A stretch of DNA of 64,000 nucleotides from Thermocaproicibacter melissae (GTDB lineage: Bacteria; Bacillota; Clostridia; Oscillospirales; Acutalibacteraceae), in assembly GCF_024498295.1 (NCBI RefSeq), contig NZ_CP101827.1:624001-688000 (forward strand), written 5' to 3'. The notes beneath the pieces were generated by a model. The model saw nothing but the letters and a program-made list of their open reading frames with translations, had not been told where the DNA came from and did not search any database. Shown in pieces: positions 1 through 5,902 of this stretch. A program made the translations under genes and the position numbers. How positions within the stretch are numbered: the first letter of the stretch is position 1; each line of letters starts with the position of its first letter.

Positions 1-534
1 GGTGCTGATTCCGGTAACGATTCCGGTATTATCAACCAATGCGATCTCTGGATTGTCTGATTCCCAACTGACAGCCTTGTCAACAGCATCCTCCGGAAGA
101 ACTCTTATGTTGATTCCAATGCTTTCTCCTACGGATAATGTAACCTCGTGGGGCGCTTCTATGGATTGTACCCGGTTGACGGATTGTTCGGAAGTGCCGG
201 AAGAAGCTGATACCTCGTTATGATCGATAGGGGATGAGGTCGAGGGTGAATACGACTTTTGATTTTGGGCTGATGAAGAAGTCAGCAGAATTGCTTGTGC
301 ATTTTTACTTGTGCTGTCCGTACTGATGCTGCTTGTCCCTTGTGTCCGGTGTATTTCTTTAACCGTCACACTCACGAGGCTAGATACTGTACTGGATGTT
401 TGACTTGTTGATGATATTGCGCTTGTTGGTTGCCTCAACGTGAAAATAATAGCCATCACAGATAAAAGAAAAACAGCAACGATTACCGCTGCTGTCTTTT
501 TATGAGCGATTATCTGATTCTTAACACCAAGCAT
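1..534 (-). CDS. Membrane-anchored or secreted protein with Big2 domain, partial
   Basis: This frame is open from an ATG at 534 to the window edge, giving 178 visible codons with the C-terminus missing. A short basic N-terminus is followed by one hydrophobic segment (about residues 15-33), then a long Ser/Thr-rich stretch (about 38-115) that looks like an exported, wall-spanning linker. From about residue 122 the sequence resembles the start of a bacterial Ig-like Big2 domain, with a pattern of the type LSVGESIGINIRVLPEDA, then SWESDNPEIA and a TGIVTGIS turn. The start overlaps the end of spoVG by 14 bases, so the two are probably co-transcribed. A role in cell-surface contact by the mobile element is inference. 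Confidence 0.7.
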   Translation of the reverse strand, partial: MLGVKNQIIAHKKTAAVIVAVFLLSVMAIIFTLRQPTSAISSTSQTSSTVSSLVSVTVKEIHRTQGTSSISTDSTSKNAQAILLTSSSAQNQKSYSPSTSSPIDHNEVSASSGTSEQSVNRVQSIEAPHEVTLSVGESIGINIRVLPEDAVDKAVSWESDNPEIALVDNTGIVTGIST

Positions 535-790
535 AATCAACCCTGCTTTCTTGTGCGTTACGCTTGTAGCATTCCAAGACGGCAGATTCAATTTTTCTGC
601 TCGTATTAGGATTCGTTGGCGCAACGATGTACTGCCCGACCTTGTTCTGCGCATACATGATGCACATACGGTTCTTTGCCTGGATGATTTTAATATCGTC
701 AATGTTAATTTCGTTGTCGAGCGTAATACTTGCAATAGCTCGCAGGCGGTTTTGATTGACTAGTCTCAGTCTTACGCAAGTAACTTCCAT
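521..790 (-). CDS. spoVG: SpoVG family protein
   Basis: This 89-residue protein matches the SpoVG family over its length: it begins MEVTCVRLRLVNQNR, then has an RAIASITLDNE core, a central strand with the KNRMCIMYAQ pattern, and the IAP-like segment before a C-terminal helix. SpoVG proteins are small nucleic-acid-binding regulators. Chromosomal copies act in sporulation and septation, while copies beside replication and partition genes are common on Clostridia plasmids and conjugative elements, as here. Its role in this element is unknown. It lies just downstream of the rep gene (12-base gap) and overlaps the Big2 gene, so it sits within one minus-strand operon. Confidence 0.85.
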   Translation of the reverse strand: MEVTCVRLRLVNQNRLRAIASITLDNEINIDDIKIIQAKNRMCIMYAQNKVGQYIVAPTNPNTSRKIESAVLECYKRNAQESRVDYAWC

Positions 791-802
791 AACAATTTCT
801 CC

Positions 803-1810
803 TTACCAGTTTTGAATCGTCTGCATCGTGAATTTGTCATCGCGCAGATAGTTAATAAAAGCGCTTCGCCAGTATGCGGAAATATTTCGGACTCCGGCCA
901 TGCTTTGACCTTTCATGTGGTCAAGAAAACCTCGGATATCGTCCGAGGTCACATTGGATATGTATGACTTGAAATAAGATCGACTTTGTAAAGTGCCGTT
1001 GATTTTGCTTTGTGGTTTAGTAAGCAGTTCGACCATACAATCAATCAGTGCCTTAACACAATCCAGATCATCTGGATAGTTTTCGTCAAAGTAATCATAA
1101 TCTATCTGCTCCATAAGTGACTTGCGTATTTCGTCTGTCTGTCCGTCAGTCATGTCAGCAGAGGGAGATTTTCCATAAGACTGATTGATAGACTGATTAT
1201 TATTAATATTTTTATTATTTATATCAGTCTTATTAGTCTTATTATTATTTATACACCTACGTTTAGCATAGGGTGCTTCGAGCATAGGGTGCTCTGAGCA
1301 TACGGTGCTCTGAGCATACGGTGCTTTTTGTAGGGTATGGTCAGGTGAAGTTTGTTCACTGCCTTCCTCACCATAGGGTACATTTTGTAGGGTATGGTCA
1401 GTATTGGCTTCTGGCGTGGGGTCTTCAGGCTCTGGAGGAGTCTTTACCGATTTGTTTTCTTCATGTTTATGGTTCATATTCACGATTGATGGAGTTGTAG
1501 TATCTGGAGTATCAAGAAGTTCATACTCGTACTCAAACCGACCACGATTGCTCCCAGGGATGCGGTATTGTTTCAGATAGCCACAATCCTTCAATTCGTT
1601 CCAGGCACTGTCGAATGCTCTAGTACCTTCAATGGATGATTTTTGCAGGAAACTTTTATAGAGATCATAGTTTGGGATGTTGATATAGCTCTGGATTAGT
1701 GCGTATAGACCTTTCGCGCGGAGACTGAGGCGAGGGTCTTGAAGGGCCGTATTTGATACGGCAGCAAAGTTTGTTTTATGGCGGAATCTTCCGTGTTGTA
1801 TTTCACTCAT
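803..1810 (-). CDS. Plasmid-type replication initiator-like protein
   Basis: This 335-residue protein is of the kind found next to ParA/ParB in Clostridia plasmids and conjugative elements. The N-terminal part (about 1-100) has the look of a winged-helix replication domain (RLSLRAKGLYALIQSYIN, then an ELKDCGYLKQYRI wing), as in RepA_N and DnaD-type initiators. The middle (about 110-215) is low complexity with PYG/PYA repeats and an Asn-rich tract. The C-terminal part (about 220-335) looks like a separate helical domain ending in a YWRSAFINYLRDD pattern. The start at 1810 is chosen because GAGGA lies about 6 bases upstream; an open frame continues to 1861 but would overlap the preceding gene. 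Replication initiation is inferred from context and fold, not proved. Confidence 0.65.
   Translation of the reverse strand: MSEIQHGRFRHKTNFAAVSNTALQDPRLSLRAKGLYALIQSYINIPNYDLYKSFLQKSSIEGTRAFDSAWNELKDCGYLKQYRIPGSNRGRFEYEYELLDTPDTTTPSIVNMNHKHEENKSVKTPPEPEDPTPEANTDHTLQNVPYGEEGSEQTSPDHTLQKAPYAQSTVCSEHPMLEAPYAKRRCINNNKTNKTDINNKNINNNQSINQSYGKSPSADMTDGQTDEIRKSLMEQIDYDYFDENYPDDLDCVKALIDCMVELLTKPQSKINGTLQSRSYFKSYISNVTSDDIRGFLDHMKGQSMAGVRNISAYWRSAFINYLRDDKFTMQTIQNW
1196..1401. other. Candidate replication origin within rep
   Basis: An almost pure A+T tract (1196-1254) lies next to the four 16-bp repeats (1266-1329). Two identical 19-bp copies, TTTTGTAGGGTATGGTCAG, follow at 1326-1344 and 1383-1401. 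Iterons next to an AT-rich unwinding tract in the middle of a rep gene is the arrangement known for RepA_N-type plasmids. Origin function is inference from this layout. Confidence 0.4.
1266..1329. repeat. Four tandem 16-bp repeats inside the rep gene
   Basis: Four adjacent 16-bp units begin at 1266, 1282, 1298 and 1314, each starting GCATA(G/C)GGTGCT. They differ from one another at only a few positions. Sixteen is not a multiple of three, so the repeat is read in successive frames (APYA, TVCS, HPML, then APYA again). This favours a DNA-level role such as initiator-binding iterons over a protein repeat. Confidence 0.8.
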
Positions 1811-1835
1811 TTTCTTTTCCTCACTTTTCTGTTCA

Positions 1836-2021
1836 TCAGATAAAAGAATAGCAACAGTCATTGCCTGTTGCTGTCCGATTCACATATATTTTGATTTTGG
1901 TTCCGTCTTTGCATTGAACAATATCGAGCAAGGGGTGGTTGTCATTTTCACCATATTCATCCATATTTACACAACATTCGTACCATTTGCGAAGTTTTTG
2001 TAGAGTAATCTCTATCTCCAT
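1836..2021 (-). CDS. Small protein of unknown function
   Basis: This 61-residue, mildly acidic protein has no recognisable family. It starts MEIEITLQKLRKWYECC, carries four cysteines (two adjacent pairs) and no membrane segment. The ATG at 2021 has a good ribosome-binding site (AGGGAGTGG). It lies between parB and rep in the same direction, and its stop falls 25 bases before the rep start used here. Position and the strong ribosome site make it a likely real member of the element's maintenance operon; no function can be assigned. Confidence 0.5.
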   Translation of the reverse strand: MEIEITLQKLRKWYECCVNMDEYGENDNHPLLDIVQCKDGTKIKIYVNRTATGNDCCYSFI

Positions 2022-2200
2022 TTATTTCCCACTCCCTTGTTAGATTAGTTCAGTCCTTTTTGGCCTAAACTGTTATTTTGTATAATTTGGTACCGCTTTG
2101 GTGTTTTGCTATTGTCAACTCCCAAAATCGAGCATTATCACAAATTATCATCATTTTCGTAACAAACATTCGTGCTCTCAAAACCACAATATATTGTGAT

Positions 2201-2239
2201 AAAGCCGAGAAAATGCAATCTCTGCATTTCTCGGCTTTT
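2201..2239. terminator. Bidirectional hairpin after parB
   Basis: GCCGAGAAAATGCA (2204-2217) pairs with TGCATTTCTCGGC (2223-2235), with flanking A and T runs giving U-tracts on either strand. It sits just after the parB stop and separates the par genes from the downstream rep genes. Confidence 0.7.
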
Positions 2240-2252
2240 CTCAGTTTTTCGC

Positions 2253-3206
2253 TTAATGGCATTTTGTTGGGTCTGGCCCATCAGGGAACATATCTTCATA
2301 TTCAGCGAGACGCTGTATTAGCTCTTCTCTGGTGTTGGGACTCCAATAGCTACCATCGCTCTTAACGAGCGTCATTCGATGATAAGTATCAGTGCTTTTT
2401 TTTACTTCTTCATCCGAAGTTTTCTGTGTAAGCGTTGTAAGCGTTTCTGAATTTTTCTCATGTGCTTTCTTTTTGAAAAATTCGTCAAGAACATTTGTAT
2501 ACCAGCCGTGTTCTTTTTCTAGATGGATAAGGCCCTCTGCCTGCTTCACGGAAATTTTGAGTTTCGGATGTCTAATCATATATTCAGCTAACCGCCGTTG
2601 GTCTTCCGGGTCTTCGGTATTTGTGAGTGCCACACCGGCCATAACGGGTATACGTCCTTCGTCCACATAGGAGAGAAGTTTTTTGTCAAGGTCATTGAGC
2701 TTTATATAGCGATACACGGTCTTAACCGTTTCGCCGTAAGCATCAGCAATTGCGGCAGTGCTTTTCCTTTCACCTTTAGCTTCATAGGCTGCCTTTTGCA
2801 TTGCATAGGCGGCCGCCAGCTCGGACGGCAACAATTCATGGCGCTGATACAGATTTGTATCTGTAAGAATAAGGTCTGCTTCTGCGTCACTGCATTCCAG
2901 CACGATACATTTTACTTTTATTCCGAGCCTTTGACAGGCTCGTTTACGGTTTCGTCCGGCAAGAATGATATACTTGCCATCTTTTTTCCGGACAATACAC
3001 GGCTGCATCTGTCCGTTTTTGAGAATGCTATCTGCCAGCTCGGACAATTTGTCCGAGTTGTAAGCACGAAACGGCTGATTTTTGATCTCTTCCAACTCTG
3101 AAGGGGAAATCTCTACAATTGTCTTTCCATTCTGAGGCATAGCAGCCGAACCGAATAGTGTACCCGAAAAAGCCTGTTCAAGTGTAGGTATTGTTTGTGT
3201 TTTCAT
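2253..3206 (-). CDS. parB: ParB family partition protein
   Basis: This 317-residue protein has the ParB layout. The N-terminal ParB/Srx-type domain (about 30-120) includes SELADSILKNGQMQPCIV and the AGRNRKRAC box, in the place of the GERR motif of CTP-using ParBs. A helix-turn-helix follows at about 148-172 (STAAIADAYGETVKTVYRYI), then a charged C-terminal part for dimerisation. It overlaps parA by four bases (ATGA), so the two are translationally coupled. ParB binds parS sites and works with ParA to segregate the replicon. A palindrome shared between this gene (3040-3056) and the region upstream of parA is a candidate binding site. Confidence 0.92.
   Translation of the reverse strand: MKTQTIPTLEQAFSGTLFGSAAMPQNGKTIVEISPSELEEIKNQPFRAYNSDKLSELADSILKNGQMQPCIVRKKDGKYIILAGRNRKRACQRLGIKVKCIVLECSDAEADLILTDTNLYQRHELLPSELAAAYAMQKAAYEAKGERKSTAAIADAYGETVKTVYRYIKLNDLDKKLLSYVDEGRIPVMAGVALTNTEDPEDQRRLAEYMIRHPKLKISVKQAEGLIHLEKEHGWYTNVLDEFFKKKAHEKNSETLTTLTQKTSDEEVKKSTDTYHRMTLVKSDGSYWSPNTREELIQRLAEYEDMFPDGPDPTKCH
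3040..3056. promoter_or_regulatory. parS-like palindrome inside parB
   Basis: TCGGACA-ATT-TGTCCGA is a perfect 7+7 inverted repeat with a 3-base centre, extended by one more pair (C/G) outside. The same arms occur only once more in this part of the window, at 4261-4277 upstream of parA. Two copies in the par locus make a ParB or autorepressor site likely. Confidence 0.5.
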
Positions 3207-3997
3207 TTTGCCTCACCTGCAATCCTCATAGCAGCTGCAAGATACGCCTGACCAACGCGGCTATTTTTCCTTCCAACTAAACTGCCGCATAGAGGAGATT
3301 CGTCGTTGGTGCTATTCCTAGCCTCTTGCAGCATTGGAATTGGTTCCGGAAACACAAGTTCACCGTAACTTTCAATCAATGCTTCACGAACTTCTTTGCT
3401 CATAGTTGTGCGAGAATTATACATGGTAATCAACATTCCCGCTAAGAAAGGACGGATATCATTTGTTTGCTTAATCGCCATGTACCGCTGAAGCATCAGA
3501 GGTATTCCGTCATATGCGAATTTCTCGGCCTGTACCGGAATCAGCAGCTTGTCGCTGCATTGTAGGGCATTGGACACCAGGAGATTATCAACGGCAGTTG
3601 GGCAGTCAAAAATGATATAATCGTAAGCACCGAAAAATTCTTGATGAAAGATTCTCCGGAGGACAGTATTGCTTTCGCCATCGGCTCCGAGAATGGCGTA
3701 AATCCCGCCGAGCATCTTATTTGCGGGTATGTAGTCCAGATTCTCTCTTTCACTGTGCCGGACAAATTGCTGATATTCAGCAGTTTTGATTTTGCTTACC
3801 TCTTGATATATCAGTTCACTGATGGCGGGTTTCCCGTCTTCCTGCCATCCAAGCCAACGGGACAGATGACCTTGTTGATCAAGATCTACAAGTAAGACAT
3901 GATATCCAAGTTTGGTGAATCCCGCACCAATATTCAAAACTGTGGTTGTTTTTCCGACTCCGCCTTTTTCCAGTGAAACTGCAATAATATTACTCAT
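3203..3997 (-). CDS. parA: ParA family partition ATPase
   Basis: This 264-residue Walker-type ATPase has the deviant Walker A motif KGGVGKTT at residues 11-18, the VDLDQQG motif at about 38-44 and a YIIFDCPTAVD Walker B region. The start at 3997 is chosen over the longer open frame (4078) because GGAGG precedes it and the extra residues do not fit the family. It lacks an N-terminal DNA-binding extension, so autoregulation probably relies on ParB or another protein. It is coupled to parB (4-base overlap) and overlaps the upstream 56-residue gene by eight bases. It drives segregation of the element when free, or stabilises it when integrated. Confidence 0.93.
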   Translation of the reverse strand: MSNIIAVSLEKGGVGKTTTVLNIGAGFTKLGYHVLLVDLDQQGHLSRWLGWQEDGKPAISELIYQEVSKIKTAEYQQFVRHSERENLDYIPANKMLGGIYAILGADGESNTVLRRIFHQEFFGAYDYIIFDCPTAVDNLLVSNALQCSDKLLIPVQAEKFAYDGIPLMLQRYMAIKQTNDIRPFLAGMLITMYNSRTTMSKEVREALIESYGELVFPEPIPMLQEARNSTNDESPLCGSLVGRKNSRVGQAYLAAAMRIAGEAK

Positions 3998-4160
3998 TTT
4001 TTTCATCCTCCTCATAAGACACATCAACATATTTTCGAACGAATTTGCTATTGCTGTTCTTGTAATCTTTTGTCTCATTTAGGAGGGTGAAATGTTTTTT
4101 GAATTTTGCCAAAAATCCTTCGATTTCGGAAGGTAAACCAGTTATCCTAAGTTTAAGCAT
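3990..4160 (-). CDS. Small par-operon protein, DUF3970-like
   Basis: This 56-residue ORF starts at ATG 4160 (AAAGGAAG upstream) and overlaps the parA start by eight bases. It begins MLKLRITGLPSEIEGFLAKF and has FVRKYVDVSY near the end, a beta-alpha-beta pattern like the small DUF3970-type proteins of Firmicutes (from memory, not checked). The tight overlap, ribosome site and amphipathic pattern argue that it is real. It would be the first substantial gene of the par operon. Function is unknown. Confidence 0.6.
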   Translation of the reverse strand: MLKLRITGLPSEIEGFLAKFKKHFTLLNETKDYKNSNSKFVRKYVDVSYEEDEKNE

Positions 4161-4178
4161 TTTTCTCGGACTTCCTTT

Positions 4179-4241
4179 CTAAATGTTGGATTTACAATGC
4201 GGACTTTTGATAGTCACAAGGATTGATGCCTTTTTTGTCAT
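4179..4241 (-). CDS. Possible 20-residue leader peptide of the par operon
   Basis: ATG at 4241 is preceded by a very good ribosome-binding site (GGGAGG, 7 bases upstream). The ORF encodes MTKKASILVTIKSPHCKSNI and ends 18 bases before the next start. It may be a leader peptide or a small protein that improves translation downstream. Only the ribosome site and position support it. Confidence 0.35.
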   Translation of the reverse strand: MTKKASILVTIKSPHCKSNI

Positions 4242-4260
4242 TGTATTTCCTCCCTTCAAG

Positions 4261-4277
4261 TCGGACATTTTGTCCGA
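4261..4277. promoter_or_regulatory. parS-like palindrome upstream of parA
   Basis: TCGGACA-TTT-TGTCCGA is a perfect 7+7 inverted repeat with a 3-base centre and has the same arms as the site at 3040-3056. It lies about 20 bases upstream of the leader ORF start, where a ParB-bound parS or an operator of the par promoter would be expected. Confidence 0.55.
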
Positions 4278-4287
4278 GTTATTGCAT

Positions 4288-4320
4288 ATAAAAAAGAACC
4301 GAATTAATGATTCGGTTCTC
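4288..4320 (-). terminator. Minus-strand terminator or attenuator before the par operon
   Basis: AGAACCGAAT (4295-4304) pairs with ATTCGGTTCT (4310-4319) around a 5-base loop. On the minus strand the stem is followed by TTTTTTATAT. It either shields the par operon from transcription entering from the tRNA side or attenuates a promoter located to its right. Confidence 0.6.
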
Positions 4321-4368
4321 AAATGCTACATGAATTGAATAGGTCTATGAATTAATAGGGGATGACCC

Positions 4369-4418
4369 CCTGCCTTACAAGCAGGGGGTCATAGGTTCGA
4401 GTCCTATTGTTCCCACCA
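4369..4418 (+). pseudogene. 3' part of tRNA-Val(TAC), probable attachment site
   Basis: The anticodon arm CCTGC-CTTACAA-GCAGG, the T arm (ATAGG-TTCGAGT-CCTAT) and the 3' acceptor strand TGTTCCC-A-CCA are intact. The 5' acceptor strand (expected GGGAACA) and a D arm are absent; the preceding bases are unrelated AT-rich sequence. This is the usual product of integration into the 3' half of a tRNA gene, where a complete copy is rebuilt at the far end of the element. Confidence 0.8.
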
Positions 4419-4421
4419 CCT

Positions 4422-4498
4422 GGCTCGGTAGTTCAGCTGGTTAGAACGCTAGCCTGTCACGCTAGAGGTCGTCGGTTCGATCCCGATCCGAGTCGCCA
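4422..4498 (+). tRNA. tRNA-Asp(GTC)
   Basis: GGCTCGG pairs with CCGAGTC (one G-T pair). The anticodon loop CTGTCAC gives anticodon GTC, the T loop is TTCGATC, and CCA is encoded. It is the first intact gene of a four-tRNA run that lies three bases after the tRNA-Val remnant. Confidence 0.95.
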
Positions 4499-4504
4499 TA
4501 ATAT

Positions 4505-4580
4505 GCCTCTGTAGCTCAGTTGGTAGAGCAGGGGACTGAAAATCCCCGTGTCGGTGGTTCGATTCCGCCCGGAGGCACCA
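4505..4580 (+). tRNA. tRNA-Phe(GAA)
   Basis: GCCTCTG pairs with CGGAGGC. The anticodon is GAA in a CTGAAAA loop, the T loop is TTCGATT, and CCA is encoded. Its 3' end is duplicated, with changes, at 5668-5708. Confidence 0.95.
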
Positions 4581-4586
4581 CCGCTT

Positions 4587-4662
4587 GCGAACGTAGCTCA
4601 TCTGGTAGAGCGCCACCTTGCCAAGGTGGAGGTAGCGGGTTCGAGCCCCGTCGTTCGCTCCA
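4587..4662 (+). tRNA. tRNA-Gly(GCC)
   Basis: GCGAACG pairs with CGTTCGC. The anticodon is GCC in a TTGCCAA loop, and the T loop (TTCGAGC) and encoded CCA are present. Confidence 0.95.
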
Positions 4663-4670
4663 ACTTGTCT

Positions 4671-4744
4671 GGCGTCATAGCCAAGTGGTAAGGCAAGGGT
4701 CTGCAAAACCCTGATCCCCAGTCCGAATCTGGGTGACGCCTCCA
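4671..4744 (+). tRNA. tRNA-Cys(GCA)
   Basis: GGCGTCA pairs with TGACGCC. The anticodon is GCA in a CTGCAAA loop, the T loop is TCCGAAT, and CCA is encoded. It is the last gene of the tRNA operon and is followed by a terminator. Confidence 0.95.
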
Positions 4745-4754
4745 AAAGAGATAA

Positions 4755-4785
4755 CAAAAAAGGCCCAGTAAGGGCCTTTTTTGTT
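4755..4785 (+). terminator. Terminator of the tRNA operon
   Basis: AAAAAAGGCCC pairs with GGGCCTTTTTT around a short loop (AGTAA), followed by a T-run. It lies directly after tRNA-Cys. Confidence 0.85.
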
Positions 4786-4904
4786 TCAGTAAGTAAGAAC
4801 GTAATATGTGATTAAATGCTTACTTATGATAACAGAATGTGGTCCTAGCACCTTCTGTGTATCACGCCAATAAATTTGATATACATTTATCGGATATTGC
4901 TTGC

Positions 4905-4945
4905 AAAAAGGCAAGTCCTATCTTACATGATAGGACTTGCCTTTA
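4905..4945 (-). terminator. Terminator after the zinc-binding membrane protein
   Basis: A 16-bp stem (AAAGGCAAGTCCTATC at 4907-4922 against its complement at 4929-4944) has a 6-base loop. On the minus strand the stem runs into TTTTTGC. It is placed 38 bases after the stop of the minus-strand gene at 4983. Confidence 0.8.
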
Positions 4946-4982
4946 CAATTCATAAGCAAGACATTTGTTAACGGCTTTCAAA

Positions 4983-5414
4983 CTACTTAACCTGCTTTGT
5001 GTATTCTTCTTTTTCGTTAGTCTCAGAAAGCTCTTTTACAATTTTGTAAATCTTATATGGCGTTACAAACATTCCAACCACCCCAGCTAAACAAAGCTTA
5101 AGCACTGCGTAGATGATCCAGCCAAACCAAGAAAGGCACAGAAACATAGTTGGAGTGATTTTGTCTAAAATGCTCCAGCCCCAAGGGATTCCGGCAAACA
5201 TGTAACCTGTTAGCAATTTCATTCCCGCATTTTGTACGGGACATAAACAAAATCCTCCGACAAAAGCAGTTGCCATAATAATAAGGTTCTTGTGCAATTG
5301 TTCTTTATCCGCTTTAATCCTCTTGAGATTGCATTCCGGACATATAGGTATCGAAAACTTACTTGCGCATTCTTTACACAATCCCTTTCCACAATCGACA
5401 CACTGATTATCCAC
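4983..5414 (-). CDS. Zinc-ribbon/B-box-like small membrane protein
   Basis: This 143-residue protein is not assigned to a named family. Residues 1-30 hold a cysteine cluster (CVDCGKGLCKECASKF, then CPEC), resembling a B-box or treble-clef zinc-binding head. The rest has about three hydrophobic segments (roughly 44-68, 88-108 and 108-122) with a KIYKIVKEL helix and a charged tail. The start is GTG at 5414; ATG is absent and the ribosome site (GAGAGA) is only fair, so the start is uncertain. It lies alone between the tRNA operon and a set of gene remnants, and is probably acquired. Confidence 0.6.
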   Translation of the reverse strand: MDNQCVDCGKGLCKECASKFSIPICPECNLKRIKADKEQLHKNLIIMATAFVGGFCLCPVQNAGMKLLTGYMFAGIPWGWSILDKITPTMFLCLSWFGWIIYAVLKLCLAGVVGMFVTPYKIYKIVKELSETNEKEEYTKQVK

Positions 5415-5549
5415 TCTCTCAATCAGAGTAATATTAACTCTAATTATAATTCAGAAATTGTCAAATGACCACATAATTTAGTTGATTTTGTATTATTTTT
5501 TTCTAACTTTTGTCAACAAAAAACATATCTCACAGATAGAAGAAGATGA

Positions 5550-5666
5550 TGATATTACGGTGCCTATCCAGTCTGCACCATAATGATACATGTCCCGAGG
5601 GAGGACATCAGTTCCTGTGCCGATGTCTAGGACTTTCTGCCCGGGGAAACACAAAGACATATACCC
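5550..5666 (-). pseudogene. Fragment of a SAM-dependent methyltransferase gene
   Basis: About 38 codons on the minus strand read as the SAM-binding motif I region of a class I methyltransferase: PGQKVLDIGTGTDVLPR followed by YGADWIGT. The usual glycine after DIGTGT is aspartate. There is no N-terminal part (it runs into a tRNA-Phe remnant) and the frame leaves the family after about residue 55. It is an internal fragment, not a gene. Confidence 0.6.
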
Positions 5667-5667
5667 C

Positions 5668-5722
5668 AAAATCCCGTGTCGACGGTTCGATTCCGCCCGG
5701 AGGCACCACCACATGCGAACGT
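5668..5722 (+). pseudogene. Duplicated 3' end of tRNA-Phe plus first bases of tRNA-Gly
   Basis: Bases 5668-5708 repeat the 3' part of tRNA-Phe (T arm TTCGATT, acceptor strand CGGAGGC, ACCA) with a few changes, and GCGAACGT at 5715-5722 matches the start of tRNA-Gly. No D arm or anticodon arm is present, so this is a remnant. It may mark an older integration or duplication at the tRNA-Phe gene. Confidence 0.7.
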
Positions 5723-5855
5723 GAATATAATTAAATCTTTACTTGTCATAGGAGAATTGTTTTGAATTTCTCAAAGGTCAACGACCTTGCCATACTTGTT
5801 CGCCCTGCCCTTTGTAATTTCATTTCTTAGTGACGAGAAACGCGGGCTTTATCTA

Positions 5856-5892
5856 GCAAAACAACCACCGGCTTGGCCGGTGGTTGTTTTAT
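5856..5892. terminator. Strong bidirectional terminator
   Basis: AAAACAACCACCGGC pairs perfectly with GCCGGTGGTTGTTTT around a 3-base loop, with A and T runs at both ends. It lies 10 bases past the stop of the minus-strand gene at 5903 and ends the murC transcription unit. The 130 bases to its left (5723-5855) show no gene. Confidence 0.85.
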
Positions 5893-5902
5893 ATGCGGTA
5901 TG

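Larger units (their letters stand above)
1..4418. mobile_element. One end of an integrated plasmid or conjugative element
   Basis: Gene content (ParA, ParB, Rep-like protein, SpoVG, Big2 surface protein, all on the minus strand) is typical of Clostridia plasmids and integrative conjugative elements and unlike the core genes to the right. The right boundary coincides with a tRNA-Val gene that has lost its 5' part (4369-4418), followed directly by intact tRNA genes. The left part, including any integrase and conjugation genes, lies outside the window, so the class of element is inferred. Confidence 0.7.

Noticed and set aside
1266-1401. CRISPR-like repeats
   Set aside because: Units are tandem without unique spacers, lie inside a coding frame, and no cas genes are present.
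2065-2262. 65-residue minus-strand ORF after parB
   Set aside because: It starts within the parB stop, runs through the terminator hairpin and has no separate ribosome site.
4449-4757. Minus-strand 102-residue ORF and plus-strand 64-residue ORF across the tRNA genes
   Set aside because: Both are chance frames through tRNA-Asp, -Phe, -Gly and -Cys; the pattern is a known annotation artefact.
5493-5714. 73-residue minus-strand ORF
   Set aside because: It starts inside a tRNA-Phe remnant and only its middle resembles a methyltransferase; reported as a gene fragment instead.
4786-5760. Similarity between the sequences after tRNA-Cys (about 4796-4835) and after the tRNA-Phe remnant (about 5718-5758)
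   Set aside because: The match is patchy and AT-rich, so I cannot tell a decayed duplication from chance.
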